Shown in pieces: positions 1 through 6,473 of a DNA stretch of 7,230 nucleotides; the stretch's first letter is position 1, and every line of letters begins with the position of its first letter. Location of the stretch: NCBI GenBank assembly GCA_947481355.1, contig CANKGM010000102.1, positions 1 through 7,230 of the forward strand, in the 5' to 3' direction. The notes under the pieces are model-generated. The model searched no databases, had not been told where the DNA came from, and was given only the letters and a program-made list of their open reading frames with translations. The translations under genes were made by a program, and so were the position numbers. The stretch comes from Chitinophagaceae bacterium (GTDB taxonomy: Bacteria > Bacteroidota > Bacteroidia > Chitinophagales > Chitinophagaceae).

Positions 1-205
1 GAGTGATGTAATACGTATCATTTGAAACTGGTGCATTCTTGTGATTTGCATCCAAGCTAGAACCGTCCAAAAGGGTAAAAGCACCTTTTACACTTGTACC
101 ATCAGCAATAGCCCACTCTACCCCGCCTTCATAAATAGCGTTGTTTGGACACTCGGGTTCACAAGCTCCGCAGTTAATACATTCATCAGTAATTTTGATC
201 GCCAT
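1..205 (-). CDS. [4Fe-4S] dicluster ferredoxin, N-terminal 68 residues (3' end outside window)
   Basis: The minus strand reads from ATG at 205-203 through 68 codons to the window edge without a stop. The protein begins MAIKITDECINCGACEPECP, which holds a classic CxxCxxCxxxCP motif (Cys 9, 12, 15, 19). In bacterial ferredoxins such a motif supplies three ligands to one cluster and one to a second. The second Cys motif should lie beyond the edge, after the insert seen here at about residues 25-65 (ending DTYYIT). Ferredoxins of about 115 residues with this start and insert are familiar in Bacteroidota. It would act as a small cytoplasmic electron carrier. It is divergent from the acyl-CoA reductase across 90 bp, so a redox link between them is possible but not shown. 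No Shine-Dalgarno is visible; the leader is A/T-rich. The start is well supported because the Cys motif follows it directly. The electron partner is unknown. Confidence 0.9.
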   Translation of the reverse strand, partial: MAIKITDECINCGACEPECPNNAIYEGGVEWAIADGTSVKGAFTLLDGSSLDANHKNAPVSNDTYYIT

Positions 206-263
206 AATAATTCAATTTTTTTGGGTTGAAATTGGATCTATTTTTGCGTTTAGATCTATCTCA

Positions 264-271
264 TAAAGATA
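264..271 (-). promoter_or_regulatory. Possible -7 element of the ferredoxin gene
   Basis: On the minus strand this reads TATCTTTA, one mismatch from the Bacteroidota -7 consensus TAnnTTTG. It lies 58 nt upstream of the ferredoxin ATG. I find no TTG or TTTG at the usual 17-23 nt further upstream, so the call is weak. It is the best candidate on this strand in the 90-bp divergent gap. Confidence 0.25.
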
Positions 272-276
272 CTTTA

Positions 277-284
277 TTGATTTG
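277..284 (+). promoter_or_regulatory. Possible -7 element of the acyl-CoA reductase gene
   Basis: TTGATTTG matches TAnnTTTG at five of the six fixed positions and ends 11 nt before the ATG at 296. That is close to the spacing seen before ispH and the oxidoreductase gene further right. No good -33 TTG sits at the expected distance, so transcription from here is a low-confidence inference. Confidence 0.25.
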
Positions 285-295
285 AAAAATTAAAA

Positions 296-1291
296 ATGAA
301 TTTAGAAACCCGAATTTCTGCATTAGTCCATATTGGAAGGTACTTACTAGGGAATAGTGATACCTTAACTAGCGTTAGTCAGCGAGCCTATGAACACAAC
401 AGGTGGTTCATCCCTGAATACACAAAAAAAGCAGGAGATAATATTGCGAATTCAATGCTAAAGGAGCAAATCCTTGAAGATTTTGCTCAACAATACCAAA
501 CGCCACAAATACAGGATAATCCGAAAACTGTTGGGTTAATAATGGCAGGGAACATCCCCTATGTTGGATTTCATGATATTGTCTGTGGGTTTCTTTTTGG
601 CCATAAATTAAAAATAAAGTTTTCTTCCAAAGACCCATATTTGATTAAACACTTAATTGAAATGGCGTCTTTAGAATACCCCGAGATAAATAACTATTTC
701 CAATTTGAGGAAATGCTAAAAGGATGTGATGCCTATATCGCAACAGGATCAGATAATAGTGCCCGATACTTTGAATATTACTTCGAAAAATACCCTCATA
801 TAATAAGGAAAAACAAAACCTCTGTTGCCGTTTTGGATGGAAATGAAACCACAGAAGAGCTAAACCTACTAGCAGATGATATTCAACTGTATTTTGGCTT
901 AGGATGTAGAAACGTAACACAGGTTTATGTTCCAGAAGGATACGATTTTATTCCACTACTAAATGTATTAAGAAAATATGACCACTATAGAGATCATGCT
1001 AAATACATGAATAATTTTGATTATCAGTTAACCATTGCTATTATGAATAACCAATATTACATGAGCAATGATTCAATAGTTTTGATTCAGGATTCAAGTC
1101 CATTTTCTCCTATTGGACAGCTACATTACCAATTTTATAGCTCAAAAAAACAAATCATTGACCATTTGGAAAAAGACAAAATACAATGCATTGTAGGCAG
1201 AACATTTACCCCTTGGGGTGAATCCCAAATGCCCAGTATCAGAGACTATGCGGATGGCATAGATACTATGTCATTTTTTCAGCATCTTTAA
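296..1291 (+). CDS. Acyl-CoA reductase, LuxC family (short Bacteroidota-type)
   Basis: This 331-residue protein looks like the LuxC branch of the aldehyde dehydrogenase superfamily, which reduces fatty acyl-CoA or acyl-enzyme to aldehyde with NADPH. Visible landmarks are AGNIPYVGFHD (84-94) and IATGSDNSARYF (148-159), both likely part of the nucleotide-binding domain, then KTSVAVLDG (174-182), and YFGLGCRNVTQVYVPEGYDF (199-218). Cys204 in the last segment is the likely nucleophile, at the place where aldehyde dehydrogenases carry theirs. LuxC of luminous bacteria is nearly 480-490 residues, so this protein is about 150 shorter, mostly before the catalytic Cys. No luxD-like transferase or luxE-like synthetase is adjacent, so a bioluminescence role is unlikely; the substrate is unknown. 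The protein has no signal peptide and should be cytoplasmic. The gene is divergent from a dicluster ferredoxin gene and 149 bp upstream of the HtrA gene. The ATG at 296 has an A-rich leader and no Shine-Dalgarno. Family call firm, function open. Confidence 0.8.
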   Translation: MNLETRISALVHIGRYLLGNSDTLTSVSQRAYEHNRWFIPEYTKKAGDNIANSMLKEQILEDFAQQYQTPQIQDNPKTVGLIMAGNIPYVGFHDIVCGFLFGHKLKIKFSSKDPYLIKHLIEMASLEYPEINNYFQFEEMLKGCDAYIATGSDNSARYFEYYFEKYPHIIRKNKTSVAVLDGNETTEELNLLADDIQLYFGLGCRNVTQVYVPEGYDFIPLLNVLRKYDHYRDHAKYMNNFDYQLTIAIMNNQYYMSNDSIVLIQDSSPFSPIGQLHYQFYSSKKQIIDHLEKDKIQCIVGRTFTPWGESQMPSIRDYADGIDTMSFFQHL

Positions 1292-1299
1292 GACAAATC

Positions 1300-1323
1300 T
1301 GATTTTCTTTACCTTGAAAATCA
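1300..1323. repeat. Small inverted repeat after the acyl-CoA reductase gene
   Basis: TGATTTTC at 1300-1307 is the reverse complement of GAAAATCA at 1316-1323, giving an 8-bp stem with an 8-nt loop, starting 9 nt after the acyl-CoA reductase stop. The position suits a transcript end, but the stem is AT-rich and no T-run follows, so it is at best a weak terminator or an RNA 3'-end stabiliser. Confidence 0.3.
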
Positions 1324-1355
1324 ACCTATCGCATAAGGAATTGTTAAATAGGTTG
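1322..1355. repeat. Second inverted repeat in the same gap
   Basis: CAACCTAT at 1322-1329 is the reverse complement of ATAGGTTG at 1348-1355, an 8-bp stem around an 18-nt loop. It shares bases 1322-1323 with the preceding hairpin, so in RNA the outermost pairs of the two compete. It has no T-run. A protein-binding site upstream of the HtrA gene is an alternative, but nothing else supports that. Confidence 0.25.
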
Positions 1356-1440
1356 GCAGGTAATATGAAATTCAGACATGTTTAGTTAATTGCACTTGTC
1401 TTAGGCATAAAAATTGTACTCACTTCTAAAAATAAATATC

Positions 1441-2949
1441 ATGAACCTAAAGCAAACATTATCGGTTGTTCTAATTAGTACAGTGACCACCACAGTGGCT
1501 ATGTTTGGTTATGATTCATTTATCAGAAAACCAAACCGAATTCAAGAAAACATTGGTAAACTACCTGCCACCTATGCAGGATTTTTCGACAGCAACAACA
1601 ATATTCCGGGTCAGCCTGTTGACTTTCAAGCTGCCTCTCAGGCTTCAGTTCCTGCAATAGTACATATTACTACAGTAATTGGGAACAGTCAGGCCAGCAA
1701 CAATTTGCCAAAAACTAAAAAGAATCCATTTGGGGATATGTTTGGAGAGGATTTTTTTGATGACTTTTTTAATGGCCCACAAATGAGGTCAATGCCTCAA
1801 CGAGCAAGTGGCTCTGGCGTAATAATAAGTGAAGATGGATACATAGTGACCAACAACCATGTAATTGATGAAGCTACTGAGGTGATGGTAACACTAAATA
1901 ACAAAAAGCAATACAAAGCAAAAGTTGTAGGGGCTGATCCAAGTAGTGATTTAGCTCTAATTAAAGTAGAGGCTAAAGCCCTTCCGTTTCTCCTATACGG
2001 CAACTCTGATAATGTGAAATTGGGACAATGGGTTCTAGCGGTGGGCTATCCATTAAACCTAGAGACTACGGTAACTGCAGGTATCATAAGTGCTAAGGCA
2101 AGATCACTGGGATTGAACTCAAGAAAAAGCAATAGCCCTATTGAGTCATTTATTCAAACCGATGCAGCGGTTAACCAAGGAAATTCTGGTGGGGCATTAG
2201 TAAATACAAATGGCGAGCTTGTTGGCATCGTTTCTGCTATTGCATCCCCTACTGGCGCATACGCTGGATATTCTTATGCTATACCCGTTAATATTGTCAA
2301 GAAAATAATAAATGACTTATTACAGTATGGGACTGTACAGCGTGCCTACTTAGGCATTTCATATTTACCTGACAATGCCCCTGATGAAGAAAAAACGAAA
2401 TTAGGCTTCAAAGAAGGCCAAGGTGTACTTGTACGTGAAGTAACCAAAGATGGTGCAATGGCTAATTCTGGAATTCAAACTGGAGATTACATTGCGAAAA
2501 TCAATGGCACAAAAGTTAATACAGGAAGTGAAATGGTTGAACAGATTGCTGGATATAAACCAGGTGATAAAATTACTGTTAACTATATAAGAAACGGCAA
2601 GGAACTCACTACAAACGTTACCTTAAAAAATAAAACGGGTAGCTACGAGATTGTTAAAAATAGTTTGAGCGAAAAGCTTGGTGCGGAACTTCAAAACCTA
2701 GATAAGAAAAAAGCAACTGAGATGAGGGTTAAAGGCGGCGTTGTTGTGACAAAAATCAATTCTGGAATTATAGATGATCAAACACGTATGCGTGATGGCT
2801 TTGTGATTTTAAAAGCTAACGGAAAAGAAATAAATTCGATTGATGAACTGAATGCCATACTCGGAAAATCTCCAAAGCAAATTACACTTGAAGGATTCTA
2901 TCCAGGTTATGATGGAGTTTATCAATACCCAATTGAAATAGGAGAATAA
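1441..2949 (+). CDS. DegP/HtrA-family periplasmic serine endoprotease
   Basis: The 502-residue protein is an HtrA-type protease/chaperone that degrades or refolds damaged envelope proteins. Residues 4-24 form a hydrophobic export segment after one Lys; I see no clear AxA cleavage site, so it may stay as a membrane anchor. The trypsin-like domain spans about 65-295 with His140 (TNNHV), Asp170 (SSDLALIKV) and Ser249 in GNSGG, a complete catalytic triad. A flexible segment rich in acidic and Phe residues (about 97-112) precedes it, where DegP carries its regulatory LA loop. A first PDZ domain covers about 300-398, with YLGI at 303-306 and the GDYIAKING core. A second, diverged PDZ-like domain covers about 410-500 (GVVVTKIN, DGFVILKANGKEI). 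An in-frame TTG at 1414 would add nine residues, but the ATG at 1441 puts a Lys directly before the hydrophobic segment as in export signals, so I chose it. The gene ends 10 bp before a strong terminator. degP, degQ or another paralogue cannot be told apart here. Confidence 0.93.
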   Translation: MNLKQTLSVVLISTVTTTVAMFGYDSFIRKPNRIQENIGKLPATYAGFFDSNNNIPGQPVDFQAASQASVPAIVHITTVIGNSQASNNLPKTKKNPFGDMFGEDFFDDFFNGPQMRSMPQRASGSGVIISEDGYIVTNNHVIDEATEVMVTLNNKKQYKAKVVGADPSSDLALIKVEAKALPFLLYGNSDNVKLGQWVLAVGYPLNLETTVTAGIISAKARSLGLNSRKSNSPIESFIQTDAAVNQGNSGGALVNTNGELVGIVSAIASPTGAYAGYSYAIPVNIVKKIINDLLQYGTVQRAYLGISYLPDNAPDEEKTKLGFKEGQGVLVREVTKDGAMANSGIQTGDYIAKINGTKVNTGSEMVEQIAGYKPGDKITVNYIRNGKELTTNVTLKNKTGSYEIVKNSLSEKLGAELQNLDKKKATEMRVKGGVVVTKINSGIIDDQTRMRDGFVILKANGKEINSIDELNAILGKSPKQITLEGFYPGYDGVYQYPIEIGE

Positions 2950-2959
2950 AAAAATTAAA

Positions 2960-3003
2960 ATCAATAAAAAAAGCGAATCAATTGGTTCGCTTTTTTTATT
3001 GAT
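2960..3003. terminator. Bidirectional intrinsic terminator, perfect 18-bp inverted repeat
   Basis: Bases 2960-2977 (atcaataaaaaaagcgaa) are the exact reverse complement of 2986-3003, with an 8-nt spacer at 2978-2985. The G/C core GCGAA/TTCGC is flanked by seven A on one side and seven T on the other, so a hairpin followed by a U-run forms in RNA from either strand. It ends the HtrA transcript on the plus strand and the amylase transcript on the minus strand. The right arm lies partly inside the amylase gene, covering its stop codon (2996-2998), last codon (2999-3001) and two bases of the codon before. Symmetry, position between convergent genes and T-runs make this a strong call. Confidence 0.93.
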
Positions 3004-4288
3004 ACCATACTTGATATTCCCATGGTTTAAGGTCTATGTATTGAAAAGATGCGTTGAATTCTCGTTCTATAGAGGTAAACAATTCGCAGAATATTCCGTT
3101 TGAATCTGTAAATCCACATTCAACATTACTAAGCGTATACTCTGAAAAATTAATTACCACATAAATTGTAGTGAATTTATTTATTCGTTTAAAACTCAAT
3201 ACGTGGTGAGAAACACTATTATGAACATGAAGGCAAAAAACATCTGATAAGTCTCCTTTAAAAGCCGCACTTTTTTTTCGGAAATTGAATAACGCTTTAT
3301 AAAATTCATGAAGAGACACAACGTTATTCCATTCTAATTGATCCTTATCAAAAAAAGCCAATCTCTTAAGATTAGGAATCTCTTGACCACTGTATAGCAG
3401 TGGAATGCCTTTCCATAATGCAGAAAAAACGGAGAGTGGAATAGCCATTTCACCATATTTTTCATACTCCGTTCCATTCCAACTATTTTCATCATGGTTG
3501 CTCGTAAACCAAGCTAATCCAGTTTTAGTAGGTAGTATTTGTTTATATTCTTCAAGTACATTACGAAGTGAATAAATATCTCTAGCCCCTGCTTGTTTCA
3601 TTGATTTTGCAGTATTCATCCATCTCCATGAATAGGCTGAATCAAATACTTCCATATAAGAAGGACTGTCTAATGGATCTAATTCTGCTAACCAAAAAAG
3701 CTCTTTCTTTTGATCTAAATGCGTTCTTGCTTGATACCAAAAATCAACTGGCGTTAACATGGCCATATCACATCTAAACCCATCTATATCAAACTGATCT
3801 ACCCAATAAGACATTGCATTAATCATTTCAAGTCGCATTTGAGGGCTATCATAATCTAGATCGATTACATCATCCCAACCATGCGCGTCATAAAAATTTC
3901 CATGTTCATTTAGCTTATAAAATGAAGGAAAGGAAATAGTCCATTCATGATCACATCCAGTATGATTTGCTACCCAATCAATAATTACTTTCATGCCGAG
4001 TTGATGTGCTGCCTTAACAAGCTCTTTGAATTCATCGATCAATCCAAATTCAGGGTTAAACTTTACATAACTTGAACAAGCATAATAACTACCGAGTTGA
4101 CCTTTACGATTTTTATAGCTTATTGGTGTTATGGGCATAAACCATAAAACCTCTACACCCATATCATGTAATCGCGGTAAATGAGTTGAAAAAGAAGCCA
4201 ACGTTCCTGCTTGAGTATATTGCCTAAGGTTGACCTCATAAACATTTGTGGAGGTTATCCAAGACACTTGATGAAAGTCGTTTTTCAT
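2996..4288 (-). CDS. Cytoplasmic GH13 alpha-amylase-family glycoside hydrolase
   Basis: This 430-residue protein has the four conserved GH13 regions in order: DWVANH (104-109); GFRCD (170-174), with Arg172 and the catalytic nucleophile Asp174; AELD with the acid/base Glu202; and SNHDEN, with His265 and the transition-state Asp266. The (beta/alpha)8 barrel runs from about residue 13 (TNVYEVNLRQY) to about 340. A short beta-rich C-terminal domain follows (about 345-430). It should therefore be active on alpha-glucans. There is no signal peptide, so the enzyme is probably cytoplasmic and acts on stored or imported glucan rather than on extracellular starch. No SusC/SusD, transporter or other glycogen gene adjoins it, so substrate and product (alpha-amylase, cyclomaltodextrinase or glucosidase type) cannot be decided. 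The ATG at 4288-4286 is favoured because the barrel starts about 12 residues later. It is divergent from ispH over 111 bp, and its stop codon is embedded in the shared terminator. Confidence 0.9.
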   Translation of the reverse strand: MKNDFHQVSWITSTNVYEVNLRQYTQAGTLASFSTHLPRLHDMGVEVLWFMPITPISYKNRKGQLGSYYACSSYVKFNPEFGLIDEFKELVKAAHQLGMKVIIDWVANHTGCDHEWTISFPSFYKLNEHGNFYDAHGWDDVIDLDYDSPQMRLEMINAMSYWVDQFDIDGFRCDMAMLTPVDFWYQARTHLDQKKELFWLAELDPLDSPSYMEVFDSAYSWRWMNTAKSMKQAGARDIYSLRNVLEEYKQILPTKTGLAWFTSNHDENSWNGTEYEKYGEMAIPLSVFSALWKGIPLLYSGQEIPNLKRLAFFDKDQLEWNNVVSLHEFYKALFNFRKKSAAFKGDLSDVFCLHVHNSVSHHVLSFKRINKFTTIYVVINFSEYTLSNVECGFTDSNGIFCELFTSIEREFNASFQYIDLKPWEYQVWYQ

Positions 4289-4376
4289 GATTGGAAGATA
4301 AGAAATGGCCTCGAAAAAACAAGGAATAGCGAGTTGAGATGAACAAAACGGATGAATAAAATGTTTATGGATATTG

Positions 4377-4384
4377 TATCTTTG
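4377..4384 (+). promoter_or_regulatory. -7 promoter element upstream of ispH
   Basis: TATCTTTG is a perfect match to the Bacteroidota -7 consensus TAnnTTTG and ends 15 nt before the ispH ATG. Transcription would then start roughly 8-10 nt before the start codon, giving a very short leader. No TTG lies at the usual 17-23 nt upstream, so the -33 half is missing or degenerate. Confidence 0.5.
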
Positions 4385-4399
4385 ACTTGATTAAACATC

Positions 4400-5626
4400 A
4401 TGAAACAATTTTCAATTCCAACCATATATCGAAGTCAGCTTATTAGCTCTATCAAGAAAAACAGAAGAGAAGCTGACAAACAAAAAAAGGACTTCACCCC
4501 TTCCATTCTTGATTTTGGAGTTTTTGAGATTTACCTAGCTCGGCATTTTGGTTTTTGCTATGGTGTAGAAAATGCTATTGAAATTGCATTTAAAACAGTA
4601 GAAGAAAATCCTGGTAAGCGGATTTTCTTGTTAAGTGAAATGATACATAACCCATTTGTAAACGATGACCTCACTCAACGAGGTGTTCAGTTTTTAATGG
4701 ATACAAATGGCAATCAATTAATTCCTTTTGAATCATTAACAGCTGAAGACATTGTGATGATTCCTGCTTTTGGGACGACCATCCCCATTGAGAATACATT
4801 AAAGTTAATTGGTATACAAATCGAAAAGTATAACACAACTTGCCCATTTGTAGAGAAAGTTTGGAATAGAGCAGAACAAATTGCTGAAAAGGGATATAGC
4901 ATTGTAGTACATGGTAAACCAAGTCATGAAGAAACTAAGGCTACTTTTTCACATAGTCAGTCTCATACACCTACCCTAGTATTAAATGATATGGATGAAG
5001 CCATTATGTTAGGCGAATTCATACTTGGCAATAAAAGCGAAACTGACTTTTATACTTACTTCACTGGTAGGATGTCTGAAGGATTCAATTTACATAGAGA
5101 TTTAGCTAAATTTGGCGTCGTCAATCAAACGACCATGCTTGCTACCGACACTCAAGAGATTGCAGATTATTTAAAATCAATAATGATAAAGAAGTACAAT
5201 CTAGGTCCGAGTGAAATATCAACACACTTTGCCGACACTAGGGATACACTTTGTTATGCAACAAATGATAATCAAACTGCAGTAAGAAATTTACTAAATC
5301 ATACCGCTGATTTAGCCATTGTAATTGGGGGAAGAAAAAGCAGCAATAGTTCTCATTTGGTTGAGCTTTGTGAACATGAGCTACCTACTTATTTTATACA
5401 ATCTGAAGAGGACCTACTTTCTGACCAAGATGTAAAAGGGTTTAATTGGAAATCTAAGCAAGAATACATTCAACATAACTACTTACCACAAACAGGAAAG
5501 ACCAGAATTCTGATAACGAGTGGAGCCTCTTGCCCAGATGCTATAGTTGAAGCTGTAATTGAAAAAATAGCTACTTTTTTCAAGGGGGCTAAGACGATGA
5601 ATGAAGTGAAATCCGCTTGGAACTAA
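4400..5626 (+). CDS. ispH: 4-hydroxy-3-methylbut-2-enyl diphosphate reductase, long plant/cyanobacterial type
   Basis: IspH (LytB) performs the last step of the MEP pathway, using a [4Fe-4S] cluster to turn HMBPP into IPP and DMAPP. The three cluster ligands are Cys53 (HFGFCYGVENA), Cys148 (NTTCPFVEKVW) and Cys285 (DTLCYATND). The substrate-site residues are also present: His83 (MIHN), the GKPSHEETKAT stretch (172-182) with the catalytic-region Glu177/Glu178, NQTTM (242-246) with Thr244/Thr245, and SSNSSH (314-319). Near the end is SGAS (374-377). The protein has 408 residues, against about 316 for E. coli IspH and under 300 for many Bacteroides forms. The HEET and NQTTM sequences, the basic N-terminal lead-in (11-50) and the insert at about 205-240 resemble the plant and cyanobacterial branch as I remember it. 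The ATG at 4400 follows a good -7 box by 15 nt and has no Shine-Dalgarno. The gene is divergent from the amylase gene and abuts cmk tail to tail. Confidence 0.95.
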   Translation: MKQFSIPTIYRSQLISSIKKNRREADKQKKDFTPSILDFGVFEIYLARHFGFCYGVENAIEIAFKTVEENPGKRIFLLSEMIHNPFVNDDLTQRGVQFLMDTNGNQLIPFESLTAEDIVMIPAFGTTIPIENTLKLIGIQIEKYNTTCPFVEKVWNRAEQIAEKGYSIVVHGKPSHEETKATFSHSQSHTPTLVLNDMDEAIMLGEFILGNKSETDFYTYFTGRMSEGFNLHRDLAKFGVVNQTTMLATDTQEIADYLKSIMIKKYNLGPSEISTHFADTRDTLCYATNDNQTAVRNLLNHTADLAIVIGGRKSSNSSHLVELCEHELPTYFIQSEEDLLSDQDVKGFNWKSKQEYIQHNYLPQTGKTRILITSGASCPDAIVEAVIEKIATFFKGAKTMNEVKSAWN

Positions 5627-6307
5627 TTATCCATTAATTTTAGCCGTGGCCCAACCTAATACCATCTCCAACTGTTCGGTTGGTGTTAAATTAGTATTGT
5701 CCAATAACTTAGCATCAGCAGCTTGTCGAAGCGGTGAAATGTCTCTATTCGAATCCATGTAGTCCCTTGCCTCTAAATTTTGCTGCACTTCATCCATGGT
5801 AATTTCAGGATTTTTCAAGATAAGTTCTTTATGGCGTCTCAAGACTCTTGTTTTTATATCTGCGGTAACAAATATCTTCAACTCTGCATTGGGGAAAACA
5901 GTAGTTCCTATATCACGTCCATCCATTACAATACCTTTACTTACACCAATTTTTTGTTGTTGAGCCACAGCAAATTCTCTTACTAAGCTATTTGATGCTA
6001 CTTCACTTACTTTAGATGCGACATCAAAATTTCTGATAAGGGTTTCAACATTTTCATGATTTAAACAGATTTCGGTATTGCCATTTTCATCATTAAAAAC
6101 AAACTCGAGGTTGATCTGTGTAAGTGCTTTTTTGACATCATCTGTCTTATCTAAGTCGATTCCATTTCTATTAAAGAAAAGCGTAATAGCTCTATACATC
6201 GCTCCGGAATCAATGAATATATAATTCAATTTACTAGCTAATTGACGAGCCATTGTACTCTTTCCGCAAGAAGACCAACCATCTATGGCAATAATAATTT
6301 TTCTCAT
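5627..6307 (-). CDS. cmk: (d)CMP kinase
   Basis: Cytidylate kinase transfers phosphate from ATP to CMP or dCMP in pyrimidine nucleotide salvage and synthesis, in the cytoplasm. The 226 residues match the usual bacterial length. The P-loop is GWSSCGKST (10-18), with Lys16, and has SSC where E. coli has SGA; I know such variants from Bacteroidota. Next come DSGAMYRA (33-40), a CMP-site segment, then an NMP-binding insert rich in polar residues (about 60-100). VMDGRDIGT (127-135) carries the Arg and Asp that contact the cytosine ring and phosphate. The lid region and its RDYMDSNRDISPL motif (181-193) follow, with arginines that contact phosphates. The ATG at 6307-6305 lies just before the P-loop strand, so the start is secure, and a good promoter lies 21 nt upstream. 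In many bacteria cmk and ispH share an operon; here they converge with no base between their stop codons. Confidence 0.95.
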   Translation of the reverse strand: MRKIIIAIDGWSSCGKSTMARQLASKLNYIFIDSGAMYRAITLFFNRNGIDLDKTDDVKKALTQINLEFVFNDENGNTEICLNHENVETLIRNFDVASKVSEVASNSLVREFAVAQQQKIGVSKGIVMDGRDIGTTVFPNAELKIFVTADIKTRVLRRHKELILKNPEITMDEVQQNLEARDYMDSNRDISPLRQAADAKLLDNTNLTPTEQLEMVLGWATAKING

Positions 6308-6328
6308 TGAGGCAGTATGTTAGTTCAG

Positions 6329-6359
6329 CAAAAGTGATATTATTTCAGCGAACATCAAA
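6329..6359 (-). promoter_or_regulatory. Bacteroidota-type promoter of cmk
   Basis: Reading the minus strand, TTTG (6359-6356) is followed by a 19-nt spacer and then CACTTTTG (6336-6329). The arrangement fits the phylum's TTTG-N19-TAnnTTTG promoter with one mismatch in the -7 box. The box ends 21 nt before the cmk ATG, so the message would have a leader of about 15 nt. This is the only place in the window where both halves are present at the right spacing. Confidence 0.55.
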
Positions 6360-6465
6360 ATAGGGAGAGCAATGATTTTCAAATCGAATTAAATAAACCA
6401 AGATATAAAGTGGACTAGAAGTCAAAAACTCGAATCTAACCTAGAACTGCTAACGAATAATTGTT

Positions 6466-6473
6466 TAAATTTG
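6466..6473 (+). promoter_or_regulatory. -7 promoter element upstream of the oxidoreductase gene
   Basis: TAAATTTG is a perfect match to TAnnTTTG and ends 16 nt before the ATG at 6490, nearly the same geometry as upstream of ispH. No TTG occurs at the expected -33 distance. The predicted leader is about 10 nt. Confidence 0.5.

Noticed and set aside
41..229. 62-residue plus-strand open frame opposite the ferredoxin gene
   Set aside because: The opposite strand encodes a clear CxxCxxCxxxCP ferredoxin; the plus-strand product has no recognisable feature.
408..920. Two minus-strand open frames (408-638 and 645-920) inside the acyl-CoA reductase gene
   Set aside because: They are antisense to a conserved LuxC-family gene and their products look like random translation.
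1..1291. Bioluminescence (lux) locus
   Set aside because: Only a LuxC-family reductase is present; no luxA, luxB, luxD or luxE homologue is in the window, and the protein is much shorter than true LuxC.
1414..1440. In-frame TTG at 1414 as the start of the HtrA gene
   Set aside because: The nine extra residues (MYSLLKINI) add nothing to the export signal; the ATG at 1441 gives a normal short Lys-containing N-terminus directly before the hydrophobic segment.
1797..2003. Minus-strand open frame inside the HtrA gene
   Set aside because: It is antisense to the protease-domain region with His140 and Asp170, and has no motif or promoter of its own.
4293..4323. CTTG-N19-TATCTTCC on the minus strand as the amylase promoter
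   Set aside because: The -7 box lacks the final TG and ends only 4 nt before the ATG, so transcription would begin at or inside the start codon.
4671..4922. Two overlapping minus-strand open frames inside ispH
   Set aside because: They are antisense to a conserved segment carrying the second cluster cysteine; no support as genes.
5561..5581. GAAAAAA/TTTTTTC hairpin near the end of ispH as a terminator
   Set aside because: Its stem is almost all A-T, it has no GC core, and it lies inside coding sequence, where Lys/Ile- and Phe-rich codons explain the runs.
5780..5986. 68-residue plus-strand open frame inside cmk
   Set aside because: It is antisense to the conserved DGRDIGT region of cmk and has no recognisable product.
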